DNA of 64,000 nucleotides from Cupriavidus sp. D39 (GTDB taxonomy: Bacteria > Pseudomonadota > Gammaproteobacteria > Burkholderiales > Burkholderiaceae): positions 3,472,001 to 3,536,000 of the forward strand of contig NZ_JAPNLE010000009.1 of assembly GCF_026627925.1 (NCBI RefSeq), given 5' to 3'. This document shows positions 1-10,760 of the stretch, in pieces. Position 1 is the stretch's first letter; each line of letters opens with the position of its first letter. A program made the position numbers and the translations under genes. The notes under the pieces are model-generated. The model did not search any database. It had not been told where the DNA came from and worked only from the letters and a program-made list of their open reading frames with translations.

Positions 1-1
1 G

Positions 2-628
2 CCCGGCGTGAAAGTGCTGGGTGGCGACGTGGTGCTGCACACGATCCTCCCGCTGGTGAACCTGCGGGTGCAGGCCGGCAACGCCAGCCAAACCAAGACA
101 GGCATCGGCGACATGGTGTTCGGCACCGGCCTCGGCTATCACTACAGCCAGAACCTGCACGCCGTGTTTGGCGTGGACGTGTTCGCCCCCACCGGCCAGT
201 ACAACAAGAACGATCTGGCCAATATCGGCCGCAACTATTGGGCCGTCCAGCCGCTGGCGAATTTCACCTACGTGGATCCCACCGGCCTGAACGCCGATAT
301 CAAGGCGATGTACACCTACAACTTCAAGAATCCTGCGACCAATTACAAATCGGGGCAGGAATTCCACTTCGACTACGCATTGGGATGGGGCGTAGGCGGC
401 GGGTGGGTGCTCGGCGCGGGCGGCTATGCCTATTGGCAGGTCAGCGATGACAAAGTCAACGCCCAGACGGTGCCGGACAACAAGGGACGCGCCTTTGCAA
501 TCGGCCCCTCGCTCAAGTACGACAGCGGCAAAGGCTGGTTCGTCACGGCGAAATGGCAGAAGGAACTGGGCGTGCGCAACCGGGCGCAGGGCAACGCGTT
601 CTGGGTCAAGGTGGTGTTTCCTTTGTGA
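2..628 (+). CDS. SphA/MetA-pathway outer-membrane protein, 5' truncated
   Basis: The reading frame is already open at the first bases of the window, so only the C-terminal part (about 208 residues) is present and the true start lies upstream. The sequence is rich in Gly/Tyr/Trp with alternating hydrophobic residues typical of beta-barrel strands (GLGYHYSQNLHAVFGVDVFAPTG, split here by loops) and ends in a hydrophobic residue pattern VKVVFPL usual for outer-membrane proteins. It resembles the PF13557 'phenol degradation MetA-pathway' / SphA family, thought to help uptake of aromatic or lipid-like compounds. No partner gene is visible upstream. Family call fairly secure, substrate unknown. Confidence 0.75.
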   Translation, partial: PGVKVLGGDVVLHTILPLVNLRVQAGNASQTKTGIGDMVFGTGLGYHYSQNLHAVFGVDVFAPTGQYNKNDLANIGRNYWAVQPLANFTYVDPTGLNADIKAMYTYNFKNPATNYKSGQEFHFDYALGWGVGGGWVLGAGGYAYWQVSDDKVNAQTVPDNKGRAFAIGPSLKYDSGKGWFVTAKWQKELGVRNRAQGNAFWVKVVFPL

Positions 629-688
629 GCTTCGCTGTGAACAAGGGGGATGCGGCAGCAGCCGTACGCCCCCATCTCTCACGGCGCC

Positions 689-3600
689 TCACGTCTCAAA
701 CACCAGCTCCGGCACCACGATCTCCCACTCCTTGCATCGTATGTGTTGCCTGAAGCCGTCCTCCTCATCGTCCAGCCGCCGTACCACGATGGCATGCACA
801 TGCCCCCTGACGCGCACAACGCGCAATGGCGATCGATAGCGGCGCGACAGGCGCCCCACCACGATGCCGGAGGGGCTCAACAACTCCCACCTGTCATCGT
901 CGCGACGCACCTGGAGCGCATCGCCGGGGCGCAGCGCCGCGATTGCGAGGTGCATTGGGGTCGCCTGGCTCGCGACGCCCGGGGAACCCCAGATCCACGT
1001 CGCCAAGCGTAAGGCGTTGATATCGGGTCGACAGCGCAGCGACAGGGCTCGGCAGCTGCACCGGCGCGCGTCGCATCGTGCCGTCTGAATCCGCGAGCGC
1101 ATCGATGAACTTGTTGCCGCCGGACAGGCGGCACAGAAACAGCAGGCTCCTTGCCCGCGTCATGGCAACGTAGTACAGCCGCCGAGGCGCATCGGCGTCT
1201 TCGTTCTTCCCAACCTTATCCCAGCCACCATCAAGCACTACGACGTGCTCAAACTCAAGACCCTTTGCGCGATGTGCAGTGAGAAGAAGCAGGCCGGTCT
1301 GGCGCCGCTTGGTTTCGCGGCCCCATTCGGCAAGCCACTCGGTGAAGTGGTCCTTTGGCAGGTCCGCGCCCGAAATCTCCAGCTCGTAGCTGTTCACTGC
1401 CTCCCGAAGCAGCGCCCACCAGGGGCCATCCTCTTGCTTGCCAAGCCAGCTCAGCATGGCAGCGACATCGACCAGGTTGCCGGGGTGCTACGCAGCCATG
1501 CCAGCATCGCCTGTGTTTCACGCAAGCGCCAGAAATTCGTGGATTCCTCATCGGCCATCTGTACCGGGATACCCAGGAACTCGCAGTAGGCGCGAACCGG
1601 TTCCAGATAGCTCCATCCCCGGGCGATGACTGCGCAGTTGCTCCAGCTCCACGCTCTGTCGAGGGAGGCGATGCGCTTGAGTTCCGAGATCGCCGCGAGC
1701 GCCTGCGAGGCGATTGAGTCGGCGGCGGGCAATATCTGAACCCGGCCCTGCCCGACGGGGTCGCGAGACTGCCACTCACCGCCGGGCGGAACCCTCCGCC
1801 TGGCGCGGTCGACGGTGATGGGTTGCGCCTTCTTCATGCGCTCGGATGCCGGTTCTATGACGGCATTGGCCGCGTCGATGATGTGCGCTGTCGACCGGTA
1901 ATTCTCGATCAAGAACTCCGGCTTGGCCTGATAGTCGTCGGCGAAGCGGCGGATGAACTCGACCGAGGCGCCATCGAACGCATAGATGTTCTGGTCGTCG
2001 TCGCCCACGGCGAAGATGCTGAGCTTGCTCTCTTCATCCTGGAGCGTGCGGCCCGCGAGGGCGGAGATGAGTGCATATTGCTCGGGACCGATGTCCTGGT
2101 ACTCGTCGACAAGGATCCAGCGGAAGCCGGCCAACAGCCGCTGGCGTTGCTCATCGGCCTCGTCCGGCGGGAGATCGCTTCCGTCGAGCAGCTTGATGGC
2201 TTGCTGCAGCACTTCCCTGAAGCGGTCGCTGTCGGCCTTCTCGGCCTGTCCCGCGAAGCTCGCGCCGACAAGCCGCATGGCCAGCGCGTGGCAGGTCAAT
2301 ACCGTAACGCTCCTGGCATCATCTCCGATCAGGACCGACAGGCGCTTTCGGATCTCCACCGCCGCGTGCCGGTTGTATGCGAGCGCCAGGATGCCGTGGG
2401 GATTCTCGCGCCTGGCCCGCACCAGATAGGCAATGCGGTGTACCAGCACGCGAGTCTTGCCGGAGCCCGGGCCGGCGAGTACCAGGACATTGATTTGCTC
2501 ACGTTCGTCGGTGACGATGCGTTGCTGGGTCGGGTTGTTGAGTGCTTCGACGACCCGACGCCAGGAGTCCGGCGTGGTTTGCCGGGACAATTCCTTGTCG
2601 CGTCCCGGAAGCCAGCGCAGCAGGAATTCGTTCCGTGCCAGGCTGAAGTATTCCATTGCCAGCTTCGACGCATCGGCGATGGCCTGCAGCCCGCGCTGGG
2701 CGTACTCGGACATCACGTGAATCTGCGTGACCTGTTCGTCGTAGTGGATCTGCAGCGGCACGAAATCCGCCTTCACGAAGGCGCGCTTTTCCTTGTCGAG
2801 CAGAATCGTCATGGCGGGCCGGAACACCGCGAGGCCTTTGTTGAGGCGGATGATTTCCTGCTCGTGCAGCCACAACAACGCGCGGTCGAGCAGCTTGGTT
2901 GGTTCCTTGACCTGTGCCCGGAGCACCAGGTCGGATTGCATCGCCGATAGCATCTTTCCGAGCGTCGTCTCTGCAAGTACGTCTGTGCCGCGTGCCGCGG
3001 CCGGAGTACAGGACAGAAGATGTGTTAGCAGGCGTTCGGCTGCGGTGCGCCGCAGCTCTGCCGTCTTGTCCAGGCTGTCCCAGGAGCGCTGAAGCTGGAT
3101 CCCGATGCTCTCCGCATCCAGGCGCCGTACGAGCATGCTACCCATGCCCCCTTCGTCCGTGCGGCCATCATTGGCGATGCTCCGGATAAGGCGCCAGACC
3201 TTCTCGGGCAAGGCAGTGGGGTGGCCCTCGTCCTTCAAGCGCTGGGCCGCGCGTCGTAGCTGCAGCATGGACCACTCGCCCTTGCCGAGATCCGGTGCCG
3301 CTTCGCGCAGCAGCAGGATCAGGGCCCGTTCGATGGACTGGGCTTCTTCCAGCCGCTTGGTGGAGGAGCGTTCCACCGCGACGTGAACGAATGCCGTCAA
3401 CGCGGTGTCATTGCTGGCGATACCAAGGTGTTCCAGGTCGAAGAGCGCGGCGCGCACCTTTTCGGCACTGAGGCCCGATATCCCCATCAACTCGTCCGTC
3501 GAGATGCCCTCGTCCGCGTTCGCGCCTAGCAACGCTTCGACCAGGGTCATCAGCTTCTGGCGATAGGTGTCGTTCAATTGCGCTGCGGCCAGCTTCTCTT

Positions 3601-5824
3601 TGGCTTCCTCGCTAGAGCCCACACGTAGTGAGGAGGGGAAGATCTGTACCTGGTTTTCCTCGCGCGTCAGCAGCATGGCCTCTTCGAGCCAGGAGATCGC
3701 GGTGCGCACGCGCGTGTCGTCGGTGGCCGAGTCTCGCTCGAATTTTCCGTCCTGGTCTTCCGCGAGTATCTCGCCCGGCGTAGCGATGACCTCGCCGCCC
3801 AGGCGCTTCTTGCGATCCAGGCTCCGGAGCGATCGGAGAACCGTTTGTATCTCCGCGCGAGTCAGCCGGGAACGGGCAGACATGCTGAACTGCCGCTCCA
3901 CGTCGTCCGTCGTGTAGAGCAACACGCACCGGGCCGCGCTGCGGTCGCGCCCTGCCCGGCCTGCCTCCTGCAGGTAGTTCTCCAACGAACCCGGGATATC
4001 CGCATGGACTACCAGCCGGACGTCGGGCTTGTCTATGCCCATGCCAAAGGCATTGGTGGCCGTGATGACGCGCAGGTCGCCACGGATGAATCGCTCCTGG
4101 ACGCTCTTCTTGGTTTCCGGCGCAAGTCCCGCATGGAAGTACTCGGCCTGGATATCCTTCTCGCGCAGGAAGCTTGCTACCTCCTCGGTTCTTTTCCGGG
4201 TTGCACAGTAGACGATCGCGCCATCTTTGCTCTCCGGGGAGAGCTCGGACGCGAGCACCCGGGAAATATGATCGAGCTTGGCCTCGGACGTGGTGGGTAT
4301 GACCGAGAACTCAAGATTGTCGCGATTGGCACCGCCGTTGAACAGCCTGAGGCCGACGCCCACTTTCTCGCGAAAGTGCTCGAGGATGTCATTCATGACA
4401 TCCGGCTTCGCCGTCGCGGTCAGGCAGAGCACGGCGGGTACCGGGCCTTGGCCGGCCCGCTCCTTGATGAAGCGGCCCACATAGCGATAGTCCGGGCGGA
4501 AATCATGACCCCATTTGGACAGGCAGTGCGCCTCGTCCAGGACCCAGGCGCCAATTTCACGCTGCGCCAGCGCTTTGCGAAGGGCGCGGTTGCGCAGTTG
4601 TTCGGGCGAGACAATCAGGATGCCGATATCGCCCAGTCGAACCCGGTCCAGGACGTCCGCCCTCTCTGGCATGGAAAGCAGGCCGTTTACAGCGGCGCAG
4701 CAGGTGATGCCTTTTGCTTCCAGGCCGGAAACCTGGTCGGCCATCAACGCAACCAGCGGGGAAATGACTACCGTCAGCGCGCCCGTCTTTTCAAAGCGCG
4801 AGAGCGCCGGGATCTGGTAGCAGATCGACTTGCCGGTGCCAGTAGGCAAGATCCCGAGCACATGCTCGCCGCGCATCGCCGCCTCCACGATGCTCTGCTG
4901 CAAGGGCCTGCCATTCTCGTCCATCGGCTCCGGGCGAAAGCCGGTAAGCGCCGGAAACCAGCGAACCAGCTCCTTGACCGCGTTGTGGCGCTCCTGGCAC
5001 CACGCGCATGCGGGATCCTCGCACGGCGTGTCCCGGAGCAGCTTGACCAGCCGCCCCGCCTCAGGAAACTGGTGGCGTACCCAGGGCGGCATCACGGAAT
5101 TCCCGCCCGCCACGGAGAGCCACGCAATCGCATAGGCGAGCGCCCAGCCATCCCGCTTCGCATCCGCCAGGATATGGCGGCGATGCGTACTGCACGTATC
5201 ACGTCCCAACAGGGACTCGATTGCCGCCGCGGCCTCCTCGCTTGTTGGCCTGAGCTTGCGGCGCACGGTGATGAAGAAGGCATTCAGTCCGGAATCCGGT
5301 CCGTCGATCGTCGTCAGCCAGTGCCAGGCGGCGAGATAGTCCGGATTCGTGGCATTGAGCGACTGCAGGGCCCGGTGCTGATCACGAAACACCTCCAGCG
5401 TTAGACGCGCATCCAGCTCCGGATCATTAAGCCGGCCCTGCTTCAATTGTCCATCCTGGTAGTGCTTGACCAGATGGTGATAGGGATTGCGAGGGAATGC
5501 CAGCGGATTGATTCGCAGCGTGTCAACCGCAGGCATTTGGAGCAGGTGCAAATTGGGATGCGCAGCCGCCAAATGGGGCAGATCGAAGGCGATCAGGTTA
5601 TGGCCAAGAATAAAGGCGCCACCACGGGAGAATGCATCGAGTTTCTCCAGTGCTGCAAACAGCTCGCCATGCCGATGGACGAGAGATTCCCCTGTATCGC
5701 CACGCACGGCTGCAAACTGGTGAATGCGCTGATCGTGGACCCCGACTTCGAGATCGATCGAGACGCAGCGTGGTGAGAAACTGGCTTCCCCCTCGACTTT
5801 TGCTTCCTGGCCCTGCATCAACAT
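689..5824 (-). pseudogene. Exonuclease-RecQ-UvrD fusion helicase with two frameshifts
   Basis: About 1712 codons if the frame is repaired. The N-terminus (residues 20-180) has a DEDD-type 3'-5' exonuclease pattern (VSIDLEVG, GHNLIAFDLPHL). A RecQ helicase follows, with Walker A GTGKS near residue 327 and DEAH near 431. A UvrD/superfamily-1 module has Walker A GPGSGKT near 1121, DEYQD near 1242, motif V TAHRAKGLEF and motif VI YYVAMTRAR. Two indels break it. One base is missing in the run at 1477-1485; adding it restores STPGNLVDVAAML. One base is extra in the G run at 957-960; removing it restores GDPMHLAIAALRPGD. The indels compensate each other. Probable start is the ATG at 5824, preceded by GAGGGG. 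Likely role is DNA repair or recombination. It may be intact in the cell if the indels are sequencing errors. Confidence 0.8.
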
Positions 5825-5928
5825 CAACCCCTCGGTACGTTATTGTTATGGGTTCAGTGGCGCGTCCCGTTATCTCGGCGCGCCATGCGGTAGTCAGGTG
5901 ATAACCGAGCAGACTGGCGGCATAATGT

Positions 5929-5942
5929 GTGCAATATTGCAC
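5929..5942. promoter_or_regulatory. 14-bp perfect palindrome GTGCAATATTGCAC
   Basis: Perfect dyad about 105 bp upstream of the helicase start. Suitable size for a dimeric repressor site, but no regulator gene lies next to it and no family consensus was recognised. Confidence 0.3.
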
Positions 5943-6165
5943 CAAAATGTGTCTGCGTGGGATAGCCTCGTGGTGAGGGGGTAATGTCGGCTACGGCGCG
6001 CATGGCATGCATGGCGACCGCCGGGAAGGTAAGAGCCCAAAATGGGGCGCCATCCGCACGCTAAATCTGGATATCGGACATGAGACGCCTGAGCGGCAAT
6101 ATGGCCGAGCTTGCCATGGCCGACTGATCGGGCTTGTACAGAACACGCGGCCGTCCGGACATTGG

Positions 6166-6501
6166 TCAAGCGCGAACGCGCACGCATGTCGTACGACAAG
6201 GGATTTTCAATTGAAGTGCCTTGAGTGCGTACACGATAGTATTGGTTATTGGTTCTAGGATCAAATTCGACGATGGCCAGCCACGTAGAATGGATGCTCT
6301 CGGTGATGTCGCAAAATCAAACCTCCAATAAGGGCAAAAAGCATCTCCCGCCTCCTCTGGGAACTCCATCTCGTTCCCGCTGACAACGACGGGCGTCTGC
6401 ACTCCAACGTTGGCCGTCCTCACATCGATGACCTGGGCCAGTTTGGAGGCTTCGAAGGAGAGGGTGTCGTAGCCAGTACCATCGCCGAGCCGGTCAGATG
6501 G
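6166..6501 (-). pseudogene. Possible remnant of an unknown gene
   Basis: An open minus-strand frame of about 110 codons without a convincing start or ribosome site. The middle part (GTGYDTLSFEASKLAQVID, then VVVSGNEMEFPEEAGDAF) has a protein-like mix of residues, while the last 30 codons look random. GC content is lower than in neighbouring genes. Family not recognised; it may be a fragment of a transferred gene or chance. Confidence 0.2.
6187..6198. promoter_or_regulatory. 12-bp perfect palindrome TGTCGTACGACA
   Basis: Perfect dyad in the gene-poor, lower-GC segment. No adjacent promoter elements were convincing. Candidate operator only. Confidence 0.2.
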
Positions 6502-6737
6502 CTAATCGATTCGTGCATTTGCGAAGCCTTGACCCAGTAAGGCTGGAACGATCGGGTCACTGCGCGCCGTCGATCGGGCGGCCAGCAGCCTCGCCGACTT
6601 TGCCGCTAGCGACTGCGTTGCTAACGACAACGCCCGAACCGCACCTCCGCACGTCACAAATCGGTCACGATCCCTTCCTATGCTGGCAAGGCTCGGATGC
6701 ATCGTTGCGCGAGCGCCCACATCGCCGGAGAGCCATC

Positions 6738-7052
6738 GTGTCGATCAGCCAGGACAGAAGCCGCAGGCGGCGAAGCATGGGATTGTCAGCGGCGTGCCGA
6801 CACGGCCTGGTGGTGTCGGTCATCGCGTTCGGCTCGGCGATCGTCGGTGCGTGCGGCGACCGCGGCAGCGCGCCCACCGCAGCATCTTCTGACATCACGC
6901 AGGGCGCGCCCGCCATGCGCGCGCCAGCGGATGCCCAAGCGGCACCCGAGCCGCCGGTCTCCACCACGAACCAGCCGAACCAACCGTTTGACACCACCGC
7001 CGCACCCGCCTCCGGCGGACTCGCTCCGCCTGTGATTCACAGCGCTGACTGA
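6738..7052 (+). CDS. Small putative lipoprotein
   Basis: About 104 residues from the GTG at 6738, chosen because GGAG lies about 8 bases upstream. A more internal ATG at 6777 is possible. A charged n-region (RSRRRR) is followed by a hydrophobic stretch and a lipobox-like VGAC, then a low-complexity Pro/Ala/Ser/Thr-rich tail (residues 45-104) without further domains. This predicts a lipid-anchored periplasmic or outer-membrane protein. It lies 87 bp upstream of the phospholipase C gene on the same strand and may be co-transcribed. Function unknown. Confidence 0.5.
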   Translation: MSISQDRSRRRRSMGLSAACRHGLVVSVIAFGSAIVGACGDRGSAPTAASSDITQGAPAMRAPADAQAAPEPPVSTTNQPNQPFDTTAAPASGGLAPPVIHSAD

Positions 7053-7139
7053 CCACGTTTGCGCAGCCTCCACGGACGCATGCCGCCCGCCGGCAGGTTC
7101 GTGTCCTTCCTCCTCACCTATTTCGCCGGAAGACCGAAT

Positions 7140-9250
7140 ATGACATCCAACAGCCGACGTGATTTTCTGCGCTCTGCCGCCCAGGCGGCGGGAGCCGCCG
7201 CCGCGATGGGCGTACTGCCCGAGGGCATTCGCAAAGCGCTAGCGATCCCTGCTCACGATGCGAGCCGCAGCATCGAGGATGTGAAGCACATCGTTGTGCT
7301 GATGCAGGAGAACCGCTCCTTCGATCACTATTTCGGCACGCTCAAGGGCGTGCGTGGTTTTGGCGACAAGCGCACCATCACGCTGCCCAACGGCAAGCCG
7401 GTGTGGTACCAGCCGATCGCCGGGGGCGCTGGCTATGTGTTGCCGTTCCGGCCCAGTGCGCCGGACCTGGGCATGCAGTTCCTGCAGGATCTGCCGCACG
7501 ACTGGAATACCACGCACACGGCGTGGAACGGTGGCCGCTACGATCAATGGGTGCCGAGCAAGGGCACGACGACGATGGCGTACCTGACACGCCAGGACAT
7601 CCCGTTCCACTACCAGCTCGCCGACGCATTCACGATCTGCGACGCCTATCATTGTTCCGGGATGACGCCGACGGATCCGAACCGCTATTACATGTGGACC
7701 GGCGGGCTCGGCAATGACGGCAGCGGCGGTGGGCCCGTGATCGACAACGCGGAGGCCGGCTACGGCTGGTCGACCTATCCGGAAGTGCTGGAGCGCGCGG
7801 GCATCTCGTGGAAGATCTATCAGGACATCGGCACCGGGCTGGACGCCAAGAACTTCTGGGGCTGGACGGACAATGCCTACATCGGCAACTACGGCGATAA
7901 CGCGCTGCTCTATTTCAACCAGTACCGCAACGCGCAGCCGGGCAGCGCGCTCTATGAGAAGGCTCGCACCGGCACCAACGTCTCGGCAGGCGAAGGCTAT
8001 TTCGACATCCTGAAGCGCGACGTGCAAAACAACACGTTGCCGCAGGTGTCGTGGATCGTGGCGCCGGAGGCTTACACGGAGCATCCGAACTGGCCGTCCA
8101 ATTATGGGGCTTGGTACATCGATCAGGTGCTGCAGGTCCTGACGTCGAATCCCGAGGTATGGAGCAAGACCGCGCTCTTGGTCACCTACGACGAGAACGA
8201 CGGCTTCTTCGATCATGTGGTGCCGCCGTTTGCGCCGGCGTCGAATGCGAACGGCTTGTCGACGGTAGACACGACCGGCGAGATTTACCCGGGGACGCCA
8301 AGAACCTGGCCGGGCCCTATGGTGTCGGGCCGCGTGTGCCGATGATCGTCGTCTCGCCGTGGTCGAAGGGCGGGTGGGTGTGCTCGGAAGTCTTCGATCA
8401 CACCTCGATCATTCGTTTTATCGAAAGGCGCTTTGGGCGCCATCACGATCTGGCGGAGCCGAACATCACGCGCTGGCGCCGCGCGATTTGCGGGGATCTG
8501 ACGGCTGCTTTCGATTTCGCCAACCCGAACGACACCATCCCTGCATTGCAGGGCACAAGCGCCTATGCGCCGCGTGACCAGCTACGCCATCCTGACTATA
8601 TGCCGCTGCCCCCGGCAGTCCAGGCGGTGCCGAAGCAGGAGCCGGGCATGCGGCCAGCGCGCGCGCTCCCCTACGAGTTGTTCGTTCGCTGGCGGCCGGA
8701 CGAGTCGCTTGGCAAGTTCCAGCTCGCGTTCATCAACACGGGCCGTGCCGGCGCAACGTTCCTCGTCTATGCGGCAAATAGTCTCGAAGCGCCGCGCGCC
8801 TACACGGTTGAAGCGGGCAAACGCCTCGCGGATCGGCTGCTGCCCAGCCCCGGCGGCATTTATGACTTCACGGTGCACGGGCCCAACGGCTTCGTGCGTC
8901 GCTTCGCGGGCCGACTGCCCCTTGCAGGCGCATCGATCAAGGGCGAGCGTCCTATGCCGGAGGTAACGGAGGGATACGACGTGGCCAACGGTAACATCCG
9001 GCTGCGTCTGAAAAACCCGGGCGACGTGCGCTGTGAGTTCACCGTGGTCAACGCCTATGACCCACAGACCACGATCAAGCAAGCGGTGCCCGCGGGCGAC
9101 AACTTCGACCTGTACATCGATCTGCGGCGGTTCTACGGCTGGTACGACTTGTCCGTATCGGTCAGTTCAGACGTAGAGTTCAGGAGGCGACTGGCTGGGC
9201 ATGTCGAAACCGGCCGCAGGAGCATGAGCGATCCGGCGCTTGGGGTGTGA
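7140..9250 (+). pseudogene. Phosphocholine-specific phospholipase C, frameshifted
   Basis: Member of the PlcN/PlcH/acid-phosphatase AcpA family, which hydrolyses phosphatidylcholine or sphingomyelin outside the cytoplasm. Start at ATG 7140 gives a Tat signal (SRRDFLRSA followed by an Ala-rich h-region). Catalytic-domain hallmarks are MQENRSFDHYFGTLKGVRGF (residues 50-70), the TYDENDGFFDHV metal site and, after the frame change, PMIVVSPWSKGGWV. The C-terminal half contains the repeated DUF756-type beta domains (YELFVRWRPDESLGKF, FDLYIDLRRFYGWYDLS). One base is missing in CCCGGGG at 8288-8294; restoring it gives EIYPGDAKNLAGPYG. About 702 residues when repaired, the normal length. Either a sequencing error or a recent inactivation. 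Confidence 0.85.
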
Positions 9251-9408
9251 CATGAAGCGCCACGGCGTTTGATGCGTGGCTGAGGTGGTGGGCTGATGGT
9301 GGCGCCAGCGGCCCCTTGGGTTCGATGACGATGACTGGCCGGGCAGTTTGCGCATTCCCGGCGGTGTTCAGATCGTCGCTGTCGATGCGCAAGCCGCCCG
9401 TACAGCTT

Positions 9409-9753
9409 TCACCGGATGCTTTTCTTGCACGCGTTGATGTGACGCTGCTTCAGTTTCGCCGGCGACATTTTTGGCATGTCGTACGCAATGTTCGTAGCCT
9501 CGGTGGTGGTCGTCAGATAGATCAGGTCGCCCCCGCCGAGCTCGCTCACTCTCTTCAATACATCGTCCCTGGGCACCCCCATGTCGCGTAGTTGCGCGGC
9601 CATGAACAGAAGGTCGGCGACGCACTGGCAGACCGACATCTTTTCCGCCTTGCTTGCCTCGCTTTGCCGCTGCTGCATTTGCGCATGGGCTTCGGCAGCG
9701 GCTAGCAGGGCGAAGGCTGCAATCACTCCGGCTCGTACAGCTTGGTGTTGCAT
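9409..9753 (-). CDS. Small secreted hypothetical protein
   Basis: 114 residues. A classical signal peptide is visible (residues 1-24, ending AAEAHA before QMQQ), so it is probably periplasmic. The mature part is mixed helical with two cysteines close together (CQC near residue 43) and one near the C-terminus (ACKKS). It has a predicted coil around LLFMAAQLRDMGVPRDDVLKRV. Convergent with the phospholipase gene. No family recognised. Confidence 0.6.
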   Translation of the reverse strand: MQHQAVRAGVIAAFALLAAAEAHAQMQQRQSEASKAEKMSVCQCVADLLFMAAQLRDMGVPRDDVLKRVSELGGGDLIYLTTTTEATNIAYDMPKMSPAKLKQRHINACKKSIR

Positions 9754-9941
9754 GCTGTTTTCCCCCTTCTTCTTATGAGGGGTCTGGTCTTGTCAGCCGG
9801 ATTCCCCCTTGTGACTGTTATTTTTTCTCATGTGCAGGAAGCGATCTGTTTGGAACCGAACATTGGGTGCAGCGGCTTACGCGGAAGCCGAAAAGGCCCG
9901 GGAGCACGATCGACTGCGGTCGCTCGCAAGGGCCAGAATCC

Positions 9942-10270
9942 TCAAGGGAGATTCTCGGCCTTATCCATTGCCACCGCGAATAACTTCTGCTGTCGCAGAG
10001 GCGTCATCGCTTTCACGGAGTTCAGACACACCAGTCCTGCATGCAATGGCTGCCGCGCGTGGTGACCACCTGGTGGTCCACCGAGCGGCCCGCGAAAATC
10101 CGCGGGGTTATGCGTGACGAGCGTGTAATCGTGATCGACTGCGTACCGGATTAAGTCATGGTCCTTCATTCCACGCAGGTGGCGATCGCGAACACAGGTC
10201 GTGTCCCAGTGGCCTCTTCGAACCGCTTGCTGAACGAGATTTGGCCATAGGCACTCGTCGATCCCGTCAC
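9942..10270 (-). pseudogene. DUF5615-type PIN-like toxin, frameshifted N-terminus
   Basis: The frame encodes IDECL..., then RGHWDTTCVRDRHLRGMKDHDLIRYA and DYTLVTHNPADFRG, the acidic-residue pattern of DUF5615 PIN-like proteins usually paired with DUF433 antitoxins. A GTG at 10270 overlaps the stop of the upstream fragment (GTGA), as expected for such pairs, but it is one base out of frame. A fourth base in the GGG run at 10263-10265 would give MTGIDECLWPN. The central insertion GPLGGPPGGHHARQ is unusual. Probably a decayed or misread toxin gene. Confidence 0.5.
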
Positions 10271-10440
10271 CCGTTGTGCCCTCGCGCCGGCCCGCTGGAG
10301 GCTTCGGTTGCAAGTCGCAAGTCAGGATGTGCCTCAGTCAAACGCCGCGGCCGTCCGGGGCGCGGATGCGCTTTGAGATAGATCTCCGCGTCCTCGATCA
10401 GTCGCTCCGTCAGGAACGGATAGCGTAGGGGTCCAGTCCA
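10267..10440 (-). pseudogene. Remnant resembling a DUF433 antitoxin C-terminus
   Basis: Open segment preceded by an in-frame stop at 10441-10443. It encodes PLRYPFLTERLIEDAEIYLK then HPRPGRPRRLTEAHPD, similar in style to C-termini of DUF433 proteins that pair with DUF5615. Its stop codon overlaps the GTG of the toxin-like frame, the gene order expected for this TA class. The N-terminal two thirds are missing, so the antitoxin looks truncated. Family call tentative. Confidence 0.35.
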
Positions 10441-10544
10441 CTAGAACGACCCGTCCCGGGCGATGCCCCCGCATGCCTTTGCGAGCCCGGGCCTGTGCAA
10501 GCGTTCCAGTTTCCATTATCCCGGGTCTGACAACCTCTCGCCGC

Positions 10545-10578
10545 CACGGTTGTGGTGCGGCACCGCACCACAACCGTG
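10545..10578. repeat. 34-bp near-perfect palindrome (16-bp arms, 2-nt centre)
   Basis: Left arm CACGGTTGTGGTGCGG, centre CA, right arm its exact reverse complement. No T-tract follows, so it is not a normal terminator. It sits between the decayed TA locus and the operon I promoter. See findings. Confidence 0.7.
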
Positions 10579-10674
10579 CCTCCCCCGCGCCATTCCTGCG
10601 CGCAACGAGCTTTTCCCCCGCCGGCCTGCCCTCCAAATGCCGCCTACGACTGGCACGCTTGTTGCATCGCAAAA

Positions 10675-10730
10675 TTCAAGTAACTTGAATTTAGAGAAAG
10701 TCACATGTAATTTTGCTCGAGTTACTTGAA
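10675..10730 (+). promoter_or_regulatory. Operon I promoter with two TTCAAGT-N-ACTTGAA operators
   Basis: A perfect dyad TTCAAGTAACTTGAA occupies 10675-10689, and a second copy with two mismatches occupies 10716-10730, centres 41 bp apart. Between them a -35-like TTGAAT (10685-10690) and a -10-like TGTAAT (10706-10711) can be placed, although the 15-bp spacer is short. One operator would cover the -35 and the other the start point. The HTH-cupin protein encoded at the end of the operon is the obvious candidate ligand-responsive repressor (inference). Confidence 0.5.
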
Positions 10731-10760
10731 TACCAACCGTTTGTCCACGTGTCGAAGGGG

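Larger units (their letters stand above)
5825..6737. other. Gene-poor 0.9-kb region
   Basis: No convincing complete gene. It holds the promoter side of the helicase gene, two perfect palindromes (listed separately), and an open minus-strand frame from 6501 to 6166 without a clear start. Base composition drops noticeably around 6200-6450, unlike the flanks, which suggests a foreign or decayed segment. Confidence 0.5.
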
